From Pycnopodia helianthoides (Eukaryota > Echinodermata > Asteroidea > Forcipulatida > Asteriidae), in assembly GCA_032158295.1 (NCBI GenBank), contig CM063249.1:13496078-13560077 (forward strand): a stretch of DNA of 64,000 nucleotides, written 5' to 3'. Below are positions 48,701-60,060 of the stretch, one piece after another. Position 1 is the stretch's first letter. The number at the start of each line of letters is the position of its first letter. Below the pieces are notes generated by a model. That model was not told the DNA's origin. It did not search any database and saw only the letters and a list, made by a program, of their open reading frames with translations. The translations under genes and the position numbers were made by a program.

Positions 48701-51700
48701 TGCTCTGGTGTTTCTGATCAGAGTGTGTGTTCGAGTCCCGGTCTTGATACTTGTGTTCTTAAGCGAGACACTTAACCATTACTGCTTCGTCCTTCAGATA
48801 TGAGGTAAAGTCTTAGGTCCTGTGTGATGTGTCATGCATGTAAAGGAACCCCGTTACACTTAATCGCCAAGAGCAGCAGTTTGCCCAGTGTTTCTGGCTG
48901 GTGAATGCGCCGCAGCCCTTTGTAAACCCTTATAAGTTGCTAGTAGCCTACATATAATGGATCTCAAAATTCGTAAACTTAGAAACCTTTTAAAAAATGT
49001 TTCTCTTTTTTCAGGTGCCTTGAGCACCTTATTGGTGGGTACGTGCGTACGTGCACTATATTTTCTCCAGTTTACCACTCTCATTGAAACACTTTTGGCA
49101 ATGGCTCTACTCTCCACATAAGCATGTGGGTGCCTCAAAATGCCACTGTTGTGGCTTAGTGAGGTATGGGTTGGTTGTCTGAAGAAATATGCAGATGTAA
49201 CTGTAGTAGGCGGGTATATTAGTAACCTATATAGTAACCTACTAACCACTTGACTGTTTTTTTTTCTTTCCAAATTTGTATTTCTTTTTAGGGAATATCC
49301 GCAGTTCTATAAGAAGCTTTATGCGCTGTTTGAACCCAGCATCTTCCACGTCAAGTTTCGGGCTCGTTTTTTTCACCTTGCAGATTTATTTCTCAGCTCA
49401 ACGTAAGAATTTCTATTGCAACTCTATAGTATCAACACCTACTCTGTTTAATTTAATGTATATTATGGCATAAACAAAAATCGTACATTGCTGATTTGTG
49501 TTGATATAGACCTTATGCATTGACGCCATCACGCCGCCATCTCAGAGGTAAAAAGATGATGTAACAATGGAAAACGCACATCTAAGTATGTGCGGCGCAC
49601 ATAATCGGCCAATGAGTAACCATCTTTTGAACTCTACCCGAGGGCACCCTACTCAAATGACGTCAGATGCATAAGGTCCACTGTTTCTGTTATATGTTTT
49701 TTTTTTCCTGTTGTACATTTGCATTGTATATTTATTTTGTGTATGTACCTGTGGTTAACATACAGATTTATCGTTTTAATATTTGCATTGTATATTTTGC
49801 ATTATATGTGCCCATGGTAAACCTTGCAAATTGGCTATTGTTATAATTATTTGCATCAATTGTATCTTTTGCATTGTAAACTCAATTGTTTAACTGTACA
49901 AATTTGCTATTGTTAAAATTTTCATCAGTTGTATATTTTTCATTAATGATTATGTACCCATGGTTAACTGTACAAATTTGCTTTTGATATATTTTCATCA
50001 GTTGTATATTTTGCATTAATGATTATGTACCCATGGTTAACTGTACAAATTTGCTTTTGATGTATTTGCTTCAATTGTATATTACTTACTTTTGGTAATG
50101 CGTACAAATTGGCAGTTGTATATTTCATTGTGTATTTTACATTTTAAACCAGCAGTAAGACCACTCAACACAAACAGTTGTATCATACCAAATCAATAGC
50201 AATTTGGTAACAAGTTGTGATTTTTATCAACTTTAATTTTTCCCTAGGTATTTGCCAGCTTATTTGGTGGCAGCCTGCGCAAAGCGTCTTTCTCGTCTGG
50301 CCCTCACAGCGCCCCCTGCGGGTCTGATGCTGGTCATCCCCTTTGTCTGTAACCTACTTTTGAGACACAGGAGCTGTCGGGTTTTGATTCAGCGAACGGA
50401 CGGTCCCACAGGTAAATTAACACATATGCTAAACTTATGGGCCCCACTCATGAGGTCATCATCTTGCACATGTTTGCCTTGTGCCCAGATTAAAAGGTCA
50501 TTTACGCATGCAATTCTCATGGTCCATGGGGCATAAATCCAAGTAGTGTGCACTTTTCTCGCTGCAAATTGAAAATGTACCCGTTGAAGTATAGACCAGA
50601 CTAAAGTTTTCTGTTTGCAAGGGCAACCTTGGTTCAAATCCCAAGTCTCGACACTTGTGTCCTTGAGCAAGACACTTACATGTGATTATTTGCTTCTCTT
50701 AATTCACCCAGGGGTAAATGGATACCAGGCCTGACATCTTTACAGAGGCAATGGAAGCAACTGCTTCAATGCCTCTTGTCAATTGCCTTGGTGCCCCTTG
50801 ACATGTTCCCGTTTTAAGGTACCTTTTACTAAAGAAAAATCTGTCTTGCCCTTGGTATCAGGTCTTGGGTACCTGCTGGGGCAGAGGAGGTCCTTGTTGC
50901 AGAGACTGCATATTCTCCAGGGAGTTGAGAAAGTTTAAGGAACGAAGTTACTTGGCCCATGATTGGGTTGAGAATATTTATGTACCATGAATGTCAAAAC
51001 TGGTGGATACTTGTGCACTATAAATGTCCACTACAATATTATGTTGTAATGAATCCGTTACTTGATTCTTACTTATCTTAGAACTTGCAGATGATCCGTA
51101 CATAATGGATGAGACAGACCCAGCAAAGTGCCAGGCTTTAGACAGTTCTCTCTGGGAGTTGGAAACCCTCAAGTCGCACTACCACCCCGGGGTTGCTACA
51201 GCCGCTGCCAAGATCGACAAACCCTTCCCTAAAGTAGAATGGGAGATCTCAGAGTACCTGGAGCTGTCTACAAATGAGGTAGGTTGCACCATTGCATTAT
51301 AAGCGAGGTAGAGAGAGAGGAAAGTTCAGGACTTTTCTGTATTGTTTGTGTAAATTTCCCTTAACTTAATGGGTGTCACAACCACCAACCTTAATATTTT
51401 TCCATAGTGTTTGATTGTTGGAATGAATGCGTTTGAAATATATTTTTGAATAATAGAACCGTTTTACACTTCTCTTCATTTTTTTAAAAAGGGATATAGT
51501 AACTTTCCTATAGACAACATTTTTGTATGAAATATATTTTGTGTTTGTATGTTATGAGTTGTACAAACTTACATTGGAGATGAAGACCATATGCAGGTCA
51601 TATTTCCAGGACAGTATTAGACATGTGTAACTGGTAAAGTTATATTTTGCAATTATTTGTTTAGATACTATTATGATTGGCTGATATTTTCCATGGCAGC

Positions 51701-52032
51701 AAGATTTGTAATATCTTAAAACTGTTTATCGTTTATGTATTGGAAGCGTTTGTTTTCAATCGATTTGTTTTATAATTGTTGTGCATTGTTGTCTTATGAT
51801 ACTGATCTTTGTCTTCCCCGCTTGAACACATTTTGTAAAACTGATTTTTGCTACCTCACCAACAAACCTCCTGTTGTTTTTTTTTATAAATGTTTTTGAA
51901 TGTTTGTCTTCTCATCAGATGATTGACTGGGTGGTGAAGAAAAAGATGAAAACATCTCATTTGGAATTTGAGCCACCAAAAGGACTTTTTGGCAGAAAAG
52001 ATGACACTTCAGAATTTTTTGCATATGACTAA
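42470..52032 (+). CDS. NOC4L: Nucleolar complex protein 4 homolog (NOC4L)
   Basis: NOC4L/Noc4 works with NOP14 and EMG1-type factors in the nucleolus to build the 40S ribosomal subunit. Eleven exons with GT-AG borders and matching phases: 42470-42631, 44158-44403, 45339-45443, 46547-46699, 46993-47127, 47769-47931, 48504-48564, 49292-49402, 50248-50411, 51082-51278 and 51919-52032 (TAA 52030-52032). The product is about 536 residues, against 516 in human from memory. Diagnostic motifs: ELALCSLMKLLQVE, FQEYMDYDDVRFH, PPSIYKKTLVILHDAVMPHM, SLLALNGLFVLI, EYPQFYKKLYALFEPSIFHV, ARFFHLADLFLSS, LPAYLVAACAKRLSRLALTA and ALDSSLWELETLKSHYHP, all in the family's order. The start at 42470 (ccaagATGg) has a good Kozak context; an in-frame upstream ATG at 42407 would add 21 residues. 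No breaks seen. Confidence 0.95.
42763..42827. mobile_element. Small hairpin MITE in NOC4L intron 1
   Basis: attgcgataatcgtaa at the left and ttacgattattgcaat at the right are near-complementary, around cctccatcctcccgac. Same family as 53930-54007. Confidence 0.75.
44674..44890 (-). repeat. tRNA-derived SINE in NOC4L intron 2
   Basis: The minus strand carries ggttcaagtcccag-like B-box sequence (plus: gggacttgaacccgtac near 44829), then the shared acttgaccatttgcttc-type body and the gggtgtttctggcattg tail. Confidence 0.65.
45570..45786 (+). repeat. Retroposon-like fragment ending in a long A run
   Basis: gtgccccttcgaaagtttct resembles a segment at about 15436 in an SLF1 intron. It ends in a C run and then 25 uninterrupted A (45752-45776), like a retroposed tail. 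Confidence 0.45.
46073..46463. mobile_element. TTAA-flanked MITE in NOC4L intron 3
   Basis: TTAA at 46073-46076 and 46460-46463 bracket imperfect inverted ends (aaaggcgtggtatac...ttggtaatt and aattaccaaagg...gtataccctcccttt). Internal stretches such as catatgcataaaataacaaa look like an abundant family. The TTAA sites suggest piggyBac-type mobilisation. Confidence 0.65.
47240..47385. repeat. Dispersed repeat with short telomere-like motif
   Basis: ctagggttagggttagga at 47282-47299, then ggaaatacac and several gaacataggggtgt variants. A relative in the opposite orientation is at about 53155-53225. Confidence 0.6.
48671..48935 (+). repeat. Full-looking tRNA-derived SINE in NOC4L intron 7
   Basis: The head gtgtcatggccgagcagtca carries an A box, gttcgagtcccggtcttgat a B box, followed by cgagacacttaaccattact, ggaaccccgttacactt and ggtgaatgcgccgcagcc. 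It supplies the head missing from several fragments in the window. Confidence 0.8.
49508..49680. mobile_element. MITE in NOC4L intron 8
   Basis: gaccttatgcattgacgcca at the left is complementary, with few differences, to tgacgtcagatgcataaggtc at the right. Confidence 0.7.
49715..50125 (+). repeat. Degenerate AT-rich tandem repeat in NOC4L intron 8
   Basis: Repeats of roughly 70 bp containing gtatattttgcatta, atgtacccatggttaac and tgtacaaatttgctttt. Confidence 0.8.
50610..50985 (+). repeat. SINE in NOC4L intron 9
   Basis: Head with ttggttcaaatcccaagtct (B box) then cgacacttgtgtccttgagc and a tail with ggtaaatggataccaggcct and ccagggagttgagaaagttt. Confidence 0.7.
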
Positions 52033-53736
52033 AAGCATTTAAGAAGAAATTGTGCGGATATGATTTTCTAAAAGACTGGACTTTTATATTGCATCAGTAT
52101 CCACCAATGTTGGCACTCATCCTTATGGTGCATATTCATTACCCGGATCATAGGGCTAGTTACTTCATTGCTACAAGAACCACCTTTGCCCCATCAGACT
52201 CCCATTTACCCCTGGGTGAATAAAAGCGGTTAACAATTCATTTTATCGAGTAAACAATCTAATGCTTAGTACTCGGCACATTACTCCCAAATAGTTTGCG
52301 CCGGGGTTACCTCTCATGATTCATGGTAGGACGGGTTTTCCAGTTCTAGTTCTTCCCCAATGGCTTTATGCTGTTGCGTGTTTTGTGCATTCAGAGTCCA
52401 TATGACCAATTTGTGACCTGTGAAGCTGTGTAGATGGAAGTTGGTTGGCTCAAGGACGCAAGTGTCATGACTAGGATTCGAACCTAGGTTGCCTCTACTG
52501 ACGGGCAAATTTAGTTTGGTTCCGGAATGGATACATTGGCAATTTGATGTGAGAAAAGTGCACATATTGGTTACATGCCCTGACTCTTCACTGTAGTGTA
52601 TTATCAGTCATTCATGGCTCCCATTACTGTTGGATGATTTGATGCGCTGTAAGATTGTTGCGTCTGCGTCAGTCAAGGTGTTGCGTCCAGCATGGATCAT
52701 TGAATTTCTGCACTGATCTTGCACTGCCAGCCTTTATAAATGATCTCCAGGCTACACGATCATCGGATGTTCCCATGGGTTAGGGGTGATACTAAAGTCT
52801 AGTGTATTATGAAGACCATTAACATGATTCTGCCATGCTTTTCAAGTTCCCCGTATGGTGTATCAATATTAATAGGCATACTCATCACACCTGATAAGGT
52901 ACCAGGCTATTTTCCCCTTTCCTTGGAGACAATTGCTTTTAATGGTGGAAAAGCAAGATGGCTGCAGCATTGGAATGGTCCAGTCCGTGGCAGCAAGTAG
53001 CATACTGCACGGTCTTGTAAAAGTGAATCGAAAGGGTTTGAAAACGGCAAAGCTCATCGGCAAGTTTTGGTGTTCTGGGGCACTGACAGCTTCCTGTTTC
53101 CAAAGGCTTGTTGAGTATTGATGATAGGAATAAACGGGTTACATTCTTATATTCCTACACGCCTATGTTCCAACACCCGTGTGTATTTTCCTAATCCAAA
53201 CCCTAACCCAATAAACATGGGTTTGTCTGCTCTTCAAGCAAATTATGATAATGCAGGGAAGGCTTTGATATTAAAATATGAATAAATTATATAAATAAAT
53301 GGCTTATTAAAAAAAAGGTTTCATTGTGTGGTCTGTCAACTTTATTTTACCCATTAATTATGCTGCAGAAACTTGGTTTAAAACAAGCTTTTGAGCAGAA
53401 TACTAACAAAAGAACAGAGTAACAACACTGCTCCTGCCCTGTAAATTTGTTGTTTTAACAACTTGTGCTGATTAATTAATTAATTAAACATTTCCGTCTA
53501 ATTGCTTATATCACTCATCGGGCGCTACATAGCGAAAATTAATTTTGTTCTACATATTATACTCCGCCAACAGAGGGGGCGATACAAATTGCCACATTTA
53601 TTTTAGACGGTTACCAAAAACCAAATGGAGTTATAACGTGCACTGATGCAGTGAAGAACATTAGGTGTCTGTTTTCAATTATAAGAAGCTTCTTGCAGCA
53701 TAAAATCTACGTCGTCGGCTCGTGATATCTTGCAAA
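52033..53736. other. NOC4L 3' UTR and intergenic region before TXNDC17
   Basis: Candidate polyadenylation signals are at 53212-53217 and 53281-53286 (AATAAA). A minus-strand SINE head (actaggattcgaacctaggt) is at about 52473. No further coding is recognised. The TXNDC17 promoter must lie in the last part, which has no clear TATA box. Confidence 0.5.
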
Positions 53737-56205
53737 ATGGTCGTGAAAGAGACGGTTCGAGGGTTGGATGAATGCAATGCAGCAATAGAGAAATACCAGG
53801 GGAAAGGCCCTCTGTTTATTCTCTTTTCTGGTGACAAAGATGCTGCCGGGACGAGCTGGTGTCCCGATTGTGTTGACGGTGAGCAAACCCAGTCATTTTG
53901 TTCTGCATGCTGAATGACAACTCATGAATAGTTGCGATAATCATAACTTTATAACCCTCCATCCTCCCGACCGTCGGGAGGATTGGAGGGTTACGATTAT
54001 CGCAACTAACTCATGAAGTGCTATAAATATTTATATTTGTTAATAAATACTATATAATGTATTAGTAATACGGAACTGTGTAAAGGGACATTGACTTGCA
54101 AGGAGGAGAAAGAAAGCAAATGAAAGTCATAATTATGAATTACATCTCGTAACTTAGACTTAGTGAAGGTCATAATTATGACTTTTTTTTAAATACCGGT
54201 ATCTAATAATTATGACTACAACACTACACTCTACTGTCTTTAAATTATGGTACAGTTTTTGTACTGCCTGTTTTTGGTGGAGTGAAGAAGACTTTTTGGG
54301 GGGTGAAAATTACACACTCGCGCCGCAAAACATGATTTTATAAGCCTACCTCTGAGCATTTAACAGAACAATGTACTCTGCTAATTTTTTTCATCAGCTG
54401 AACCGGTTGTATTATCCTGCCTCGAATCAGCCCCAGAAGACACCGTCTTCATTTATTGCTCAGTTGGAGACCGGCAATTGTAAGTTCATACATTTATAAT
54501 GCATAATATAGGAGCATTTTATTGCTATAATTGTTAATTAAATCATATTAGTTATTACTGATTTCTAGAATTAGTCTGTACTCCAATTTCTGCTCAGTTG
54601 CTTATATCCAGTAGAAAAAGTTGACGATGATGAACGACACCGGGTAGGCCCATCTGGTGTAGCAGCCCAGGGGTCGATTTCACAAAACTCTTCCTAACTT
54701 AGGACTACTCCTAGGCAATGCTAAGAGATAGGACTAGTCCTAAGTACTGGTCCTAACTTAGGACTAGTCCTATCTCTTAGCATTGCCTAGGACTAGTCCT
54801 AAGTTAGGAAGAGTTTTGTGAAATCGACCCCTGCAGATGCGTTCTCCAAGTAGGCCGGCCGCACTGCTCGTATGGCTTAGTATCAGACCGCACTGTGCGG
54901 CTTGGATTATGAAGATCATAAATAGGCATACTGAATATGCACAAGTAATGTTCCCTACAGTACAAGGCCAGGAAAACTCATTTATTTATAAGAGTCTCTT
55001 CCCATCAAAATTCTTTTTAAAGACCCTATTAATAAAGTCAAAGTTTATTAATTTATAAAAGCTGTGATACTTCATCTAACACATTTTGCTTTTTCACATT
55101 TTTTTTTATTCCTTATTTTTTTTCAACCACAAAACAACTCTTTAGATCTTTTTTTCTTACAGCTGGAAAAATTCTGAAAATGGTTTTCGGACAAACAACA
55201 GGCTTAAGTTGACTTCAGTACCCACACTACTCAAATGGGGATCGGTAAGTAAAGTGTTTATAGTTAAAAATAGTTTTAAATTGCAATGGTGGTAGAAAAG
55301 ATAACTGTTGGGAAGGCCATGTACTAGGTTTTTTAATCATAGTAAGCTGCTTGGAGTTAAGGTCACATCAGGCTACACATTAAACTTTTAAGTACAGATG
55401 CATTAATAACTAAAAAATAAATAATAAACAAGCATGGACCTACAATAACTATTACATTGATTTTAAATTAATAACAAAGTATTATACATTTTTTTTATGA
55501 ACCAGAACAGTCGATGACCTGCATTTCTAAACTTCTGCCCACTTTAGCACATTTTTTTGTAGAATGGGGGAATGTATCCTTAGGATCTTCCCAAAGGATA
55601 CATTCCCTCTGTGCCCCTCTGTTCTACCAGTTGTCAGTCTTTTTATTTACTTAAAGGAACATTACATAATTGGTTTTTGCTAACAAAACAGTTGCTGGCA
55701 GTGTAAGCACTTTATGTAATCCACCATATACATAACTGCAAACCTGTAGAAGTTTGAGTTCGATCGGCCATCTGGGTCACGAGAAAATAGTGAAAAACCG
55801 ATTACACATTTACATGAAATCATATAGATTCAACAAATGGATAAAACGCTCACTGAGCGATAAACTCCAATCGGAAAATACGTTTATTCATTTCTCAACA
55901 AATATGGCATTTCAGACAGAAATATTTCAAGGGATGTTTTCTACTATCATCATCATTAGACCATGTAAGTTTTATGTAAATCTGTGATCAAAAAGTATAT
56001 TTTAAAAGTTTTTTTCTTACCAATTCTGTAATGTTCCTTTAACTTGCAAATTTGAAATAAACCTTTCGGTCATTCTTACTCCTGTACCAATAAATTTGTC
56101 ATAGCACTTTGAAATTTATATTTTTGTCTCCAGTCAAGACGGTTGGTTGAAGAGGAATGCAAGAAAGCGGAGCTTGTCAAGATGTTGTTTGAAGATGATG
56201 ATTAA
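53737..56205 (+). CDS. TXNDC17: Thioredoxin domain-containing protein 17 (TRP14-like)
   Basis: TXNDC17/TRP14 is a cytosolic thioredoxin-related oxidoreductase, reduced by thioredoxin reductase, that reduces cystine and protein persulfides or disulfides. Four exons: 53737-53878, 54398-54479, 55163-55244 and 56134-56205 (TAA 56203-56205), with phases 1, 2 and 0 at the junctions. The product is 125 residues against 123 in human. Motifs in order: GPLFILFSGDKDAAGTSWCP-DC with the WCPDC active site at residues 42-46, VFIYCSVGDR, WKNSENGFR, the cis-proline motif TSVPTLLKW, and an acidic C-terminus ending DDD. The start is the ATG after tgcaaa at 53737. No damage seen. It lies 1.7 kb downstream of NOC4L on the same strand. 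Confidence 0.95.
53930..54007. mobile_element. Small hairpin MITE in TXNDC17 intron 1
   Basis: agttgcgataatc and gattatcgcaact are exact complements at the ends; the centre has ccctccatcctcccgaccgt facing cgggaggattggaggg. Confidence 0.85.
54670..54831. mobile_element. Long near-perfect palindromic MITE
   Basis: ggggtcgatttcacaaaact begins the left arm and its complement ends the right arm; inside are repeated cctaacttaggactagtcct blocks. Almost the whole 162 bp can fold into one hairpin. Confidence 0.9.
55651..56042. mobile_element. TTAA-flanked MITE in TXNDC17 intron 3
   Basis: Starts TTAAAGGAACATTAC and ends GTAATGTTCCTTTAA (exact complements). It has the same terminal design as 46073-46463 and ends 91 bp before the last TXNDC17 exon. 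Confidence 0.8.
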
Positions 56206-58210
56206 TTATGGAGTCCGAAAAAAGTTATTCCAGGAGACAGTTCCTGTGTGTTTGATACCTCTGACTAGAAATGGCTAACAAATGTAAATCCAGTGGTGAT
56301 GTGTGTGAGTGTGTGGGTAGGTATACACATTCAAACCAAAGGGACAATATGGTTCCTGGTTTGGGTGAAGGTCCCCAGTTGCAAAGTGTGTACGAAACCA
56401 AAAGTACAAACAAAATAGAGACAATAGGTCCCAGATTGTAGGTGTTTGCACGCTTGTGGGTGTGTGTGGGTGTGTGTGGGTAGCTGGAATCCACAATTTT
56501 GAAAGATATTGCTCCCTAAACACTCGCCCAACCCCCAAGCGGCATAGCGGGGGTTGGGGGGGACGTGCCTTAACTTAACTCTAATCAGAGCTGACGATCT
56601 ATCTTGAGGCCAGCTCTGGTCAGAGACAGCAAAATCAATATACTAAAGATTAACCAGAATCATTCAGTTTCGTCCAGTTCTTGCCAGGATTGGAAAATTA
56701 TATACATGTGCACTGACAGACATTAGTTTAGCCAATGAGATCTAGCCGGTCGTAGTTAGGGGAGAGTTAACAAACATTTCTTAGAGCTGGTTTTTAGCCA
56801 GTTTGACCCAGAGCCAGTTAATTGCAATACATGTAATATCTTGTAATTAATTTCCAAGTTATCGGACTTTAAAGAATGTGTAATTTTGCCTTAATCAGTG
56901 TTGTAGACTGGTCTAGGTCATCAAGATTGTACCAGTTCTTAGAGGTTTGGCTTATAAAGTCAGACCAACATCTGAAATTAACACAATGTACTTCTGCTTT
57001 TTTATGATACTATATGACCCTAACACTGCATGCATTAAAAAGCTAGCCATTGGAAGGTTTCATGCATGTATAGTAATTCCTTCCACTTCTTTTTGCTTTT
57101 GTTTGTGCTTTAAGGAATAGAGCTGTCTGTTTTCAAACCTCAAAGGTGAACAATGTATTTGCAACTCATGATAACATGTACTTTTGTTGTTGCTTTGTTT
57201 TCTTCATTTTGTTGTAACACATAACATGAAAGGTCTAAAGGTCTCAGTCTGACATTCATTAAAGTTACATGTAGGTAATCATGTCTTTGAGAAGACACCC
57301 AAATAGCAGTATAATCTGGTTTACAAGTTGAAATAAGAACTGAGATTGAGTGACAATATTTGTGCACATAGGACATTATATCAGAAATATTTGTTGGGGC
57401 AGTAGGTACTAGCATCAAGTTTGTACCAACTAAAGCTTTCTGACCATGACTAATCATGTATCATATCTTTAATAGTGATATGACAAAAGACAGTGCAAGT
57501 AGTACACATACTTGTATTCCAAATTGGGGAACATTGGGCTCCCACATTCGTTGTTTAACATGTGAAGGGGGGAAACATCTCTTATGAAACAGCTGCAAGT
57601 ATTTTTAATACATGCCAGACTTGCACTGTCATTAAGTCTCAGTGTAATAGATGTTAAATTTGCATCGGGCTAAAGATTATTGTTTTGTTTTACTCATACA
57701 CCGATGTGTGTTAAGCCCTATATTCTCAATACTTTCTCGAAAAAAAAAACCCAAAACAATGCAGGCACATTACTTGGGTGAGATTTGAACCCGCGACCTT
57801 TGATAAGACATCTGCTCTGGAATGGCAAAGGTTGTGGGTTTGAATCCCACCTGAGTAATATGCCTGGTTTTTTTTTCTTTCGTAGGAATCGGGAAAGTAC
57901 TGAGTAGACAGTGCTTAAACACACATCGTTGTATGGGTGAAACCAAATAATAAGTCACAGTTTGTTATTTGCACCATCACAGTATAAAGTTAATTGAAAT
58001 TTAATCACACATTAGCTAATTATTTTTAACATAAAATTATAGCCTCAAAGATAACGAGGGTGGATGATAATGAAACTAAGCAAGCATTTATAGAAATTAT
58101 CATTCCAGACTTTTCAAGAGAGCCGAAATTGTCTGTAGAATTTTTAACACATATTGTATGTTTCAACTTGGTTTGGAAATAAAATCAGTGAATGCTATTC
58201 AGTTTGTTGT
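56206..58210 (+). other. TXNDC17 3' UTR/downstream region
   Basis: No coding recognised. It contains a GT-rich tract (56455-56480), a tRNA-like foldback (57770-57935) and a candidate AATAAA at about 58181. Confidence 0.4.
57770..57935. repeat. Inverted pair of tRNA-like SINE heads
   Basis: gtgagatttgaacccgcgac faces gttgtgggtttgaatcccac, each containing a B-box-like core in opposite orientation, about 60 bp apart; a related single head is at 15700. Confidence 0.6.
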
Positions 58211-58570
58211 ATACTATGTTTCAACTCTTGGGATAGAACTCCTTTTAGGCCCCACCTCAAAATCAACGGTTACATTCCTAGCTCCTCCTTCCTCTACCTG
58301 CTCTAAATCCTGAAAACTATCTGAAATGGTTTCAGTTTTATTAAAAAGTTGAAGTCCTTGCTCTATGGATTAACTCTAAACCAAAAATAATTTTAAAAGT
58401 AATCCTTCTACTCGGTGATAAGTGATTGTGTTACACGGATAATGCTACTGTTATGTCAGTGTAATTATCTTAATCGGGAACCATTAGAATCCTTATTGGG
58501 AGTTGGGAGTAATACTATCCCAACTGGGTGAGTGAAAAAGGAATACACGGTACGGCTGACTGTAGCCAGC

Positions 58571-58767
58571 TGGGCCCAATTTCATAGCGCTGCTAATGCA
58601 CAAAAAGTAGCTAACTACAACAAAATTATGCTTACCAGAATAAGGTTACCAGCCAAACTACCATGTCACAAGTACAATTTGTGACTGGTATCCTGCTCTT
58701 TTCTGCTCAGCAGAAAATTAATAAGCAATATTTTCTGCTTAATAAGCAGCTCTATGCAATTGGCCCA
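58571..58767. repeat. Foldback MITE, gggcccaatt family
   Basis: tgggcccaatttcatagcgc at the left and gctctatgcaattggccca at the right are near complements; the inside has ccagaataaggttaccagcc. Confidence 0.75.
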
Positions 58768-58769
58768 GA

Positions 58770-59789
58770 CTATAGGCCTAATGTCCAACAATCTAGATTT
58801 GTCGCCATGTTGTCTTGTTCCCTGACAACATTAAGACCTCCCATGCGAATTTGTGAACATTTATGATCTGAGTTGACATCTTGTACCAGGTGCCCAGACT
58901 GATCTTGTCTTTGATGGCATACTTTGGCATCTGTAGTATCTGGTGGTGAAATATCCATCAAGTTAATTTCTGTATTGCTAAAAGCGAAACAGCACTGATC
59001 AGCGTTGATGTTTTCTTTTTTCAGCGAATGGAAATCATGTTAATCTACTGATGACACATGTGTCAGTTTCACTAACTTGTTGACACCGAAAGCGCTTGTG
59101 CAACTTTAAATAAAGGAGTTCAGCTCAAAGCTTTAAAGGGAAAGAACATAATTAATTAAAAGAATATTTATAGGTTATTTTTTAGAAGAGTAAATCCATC
59201 TCCACCATCTAGTTTTTCATAACCCCCACACCCCCCCCCCCACACTTCCCCCCCCCCACCACACACAAGTGTGCAATGACCTCCAATTATGGACCCTCCT
59301 TTGTTCGACTCTTTGTCCTGACAAACGTGGACCCTATTGTTTTCCTTTTGTTATAAGTCCTCGGTTTGAATGTCACTACAAAGTCACACGCACACGCATA
59401 TTTGGCTTATTTCGATTGCCGCTATCAAATAAGCAACAGTAATTACTGATTGGTAAGGACTTCAAAATATTTTCTCCTAGATTTTCACGATAATCTCTGG
59501 AATAAATTGTATAGCCTATGTACTATCAAATTGAAACTAAGCAATATTTTCCTCGATACTTAGCATATGTCTACTTTGATTTTTAAATAGAAAATACTTT
59601 TACTTCTAACCAGACACAAAGATGTAAAACTAATTCCAAATTTTATTTCGGAAAGTAGATCCAATAAGCTACTTCAAGCACTCACCTGACTGTAAAACCG
59701 GTACCGCTGCTACGAGAAATGCTATCATCCCAAAAAGCAGTGCCATAGTGATGTTTGTTCCGTCCACGGTCGCTTTAATAATTTTGTTA
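58770..59789 (-). CDS. Candidate small secreted protein (signal-peptide exon plus terminal exon)
   Basis: I do not recognise a family. Exon 59789-59686 follows a strong acceptor (gtgttttttcttcag) and holds ATG at 59746-59744. It encodes MALLFGMIAFLVAAVPVLQS, a textbook signal peptide, and ends at a GTGAGT donor in phase 1. The next plausible exon, 58969-58770, starts after tttagcaatacag and continues in frame (INLMDISPPDTT to DCWTLGL, stop 58772-58770). This gives about 86 residues with three cysteines in the mature part. An AG eight bases upstream weakens that acceptor, and other exons could lie between. The signal-peptide exon is well supported; its joining to the terminal exon is inference. 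Confidence 0.35.
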
Positions 59790-59940
59790 CTGAAGAAAAA
59801 ACACTCAACAACCCCTAATTTTTCAAATCAGTGTAACCTACTTTATAAACAGTCCTCTTTATTTTTTCGTGAAGTTGCGAATAGATCGTTCTCCCTTCGG
59901 TTGGTTTATTTTGCTGCATGTGTTACCTGATGATTCTTAC

Positions 59941-60060
59941 CTCTTGTGATAATTTATTGATCCACGCACTGTTTGAACTGATTTGGAGTTGATAAACACT
60001 TCATCCTCGTTGAATTTGAACGACAGAAAGAACAGGAAACACCTGAAAATGTATTGATTT
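59941..60060 (-). other. Candidate 5' UTR exon of the minus-strand gene
   Basis: On the minus strand, sequence ending caagag is followed by GTAAGA (donor at 59940-59939), 150 bases before the acceptor of the signal-peptide exon. The upstream end is not defined; 60060 is approximate. Confidence 0.35.
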
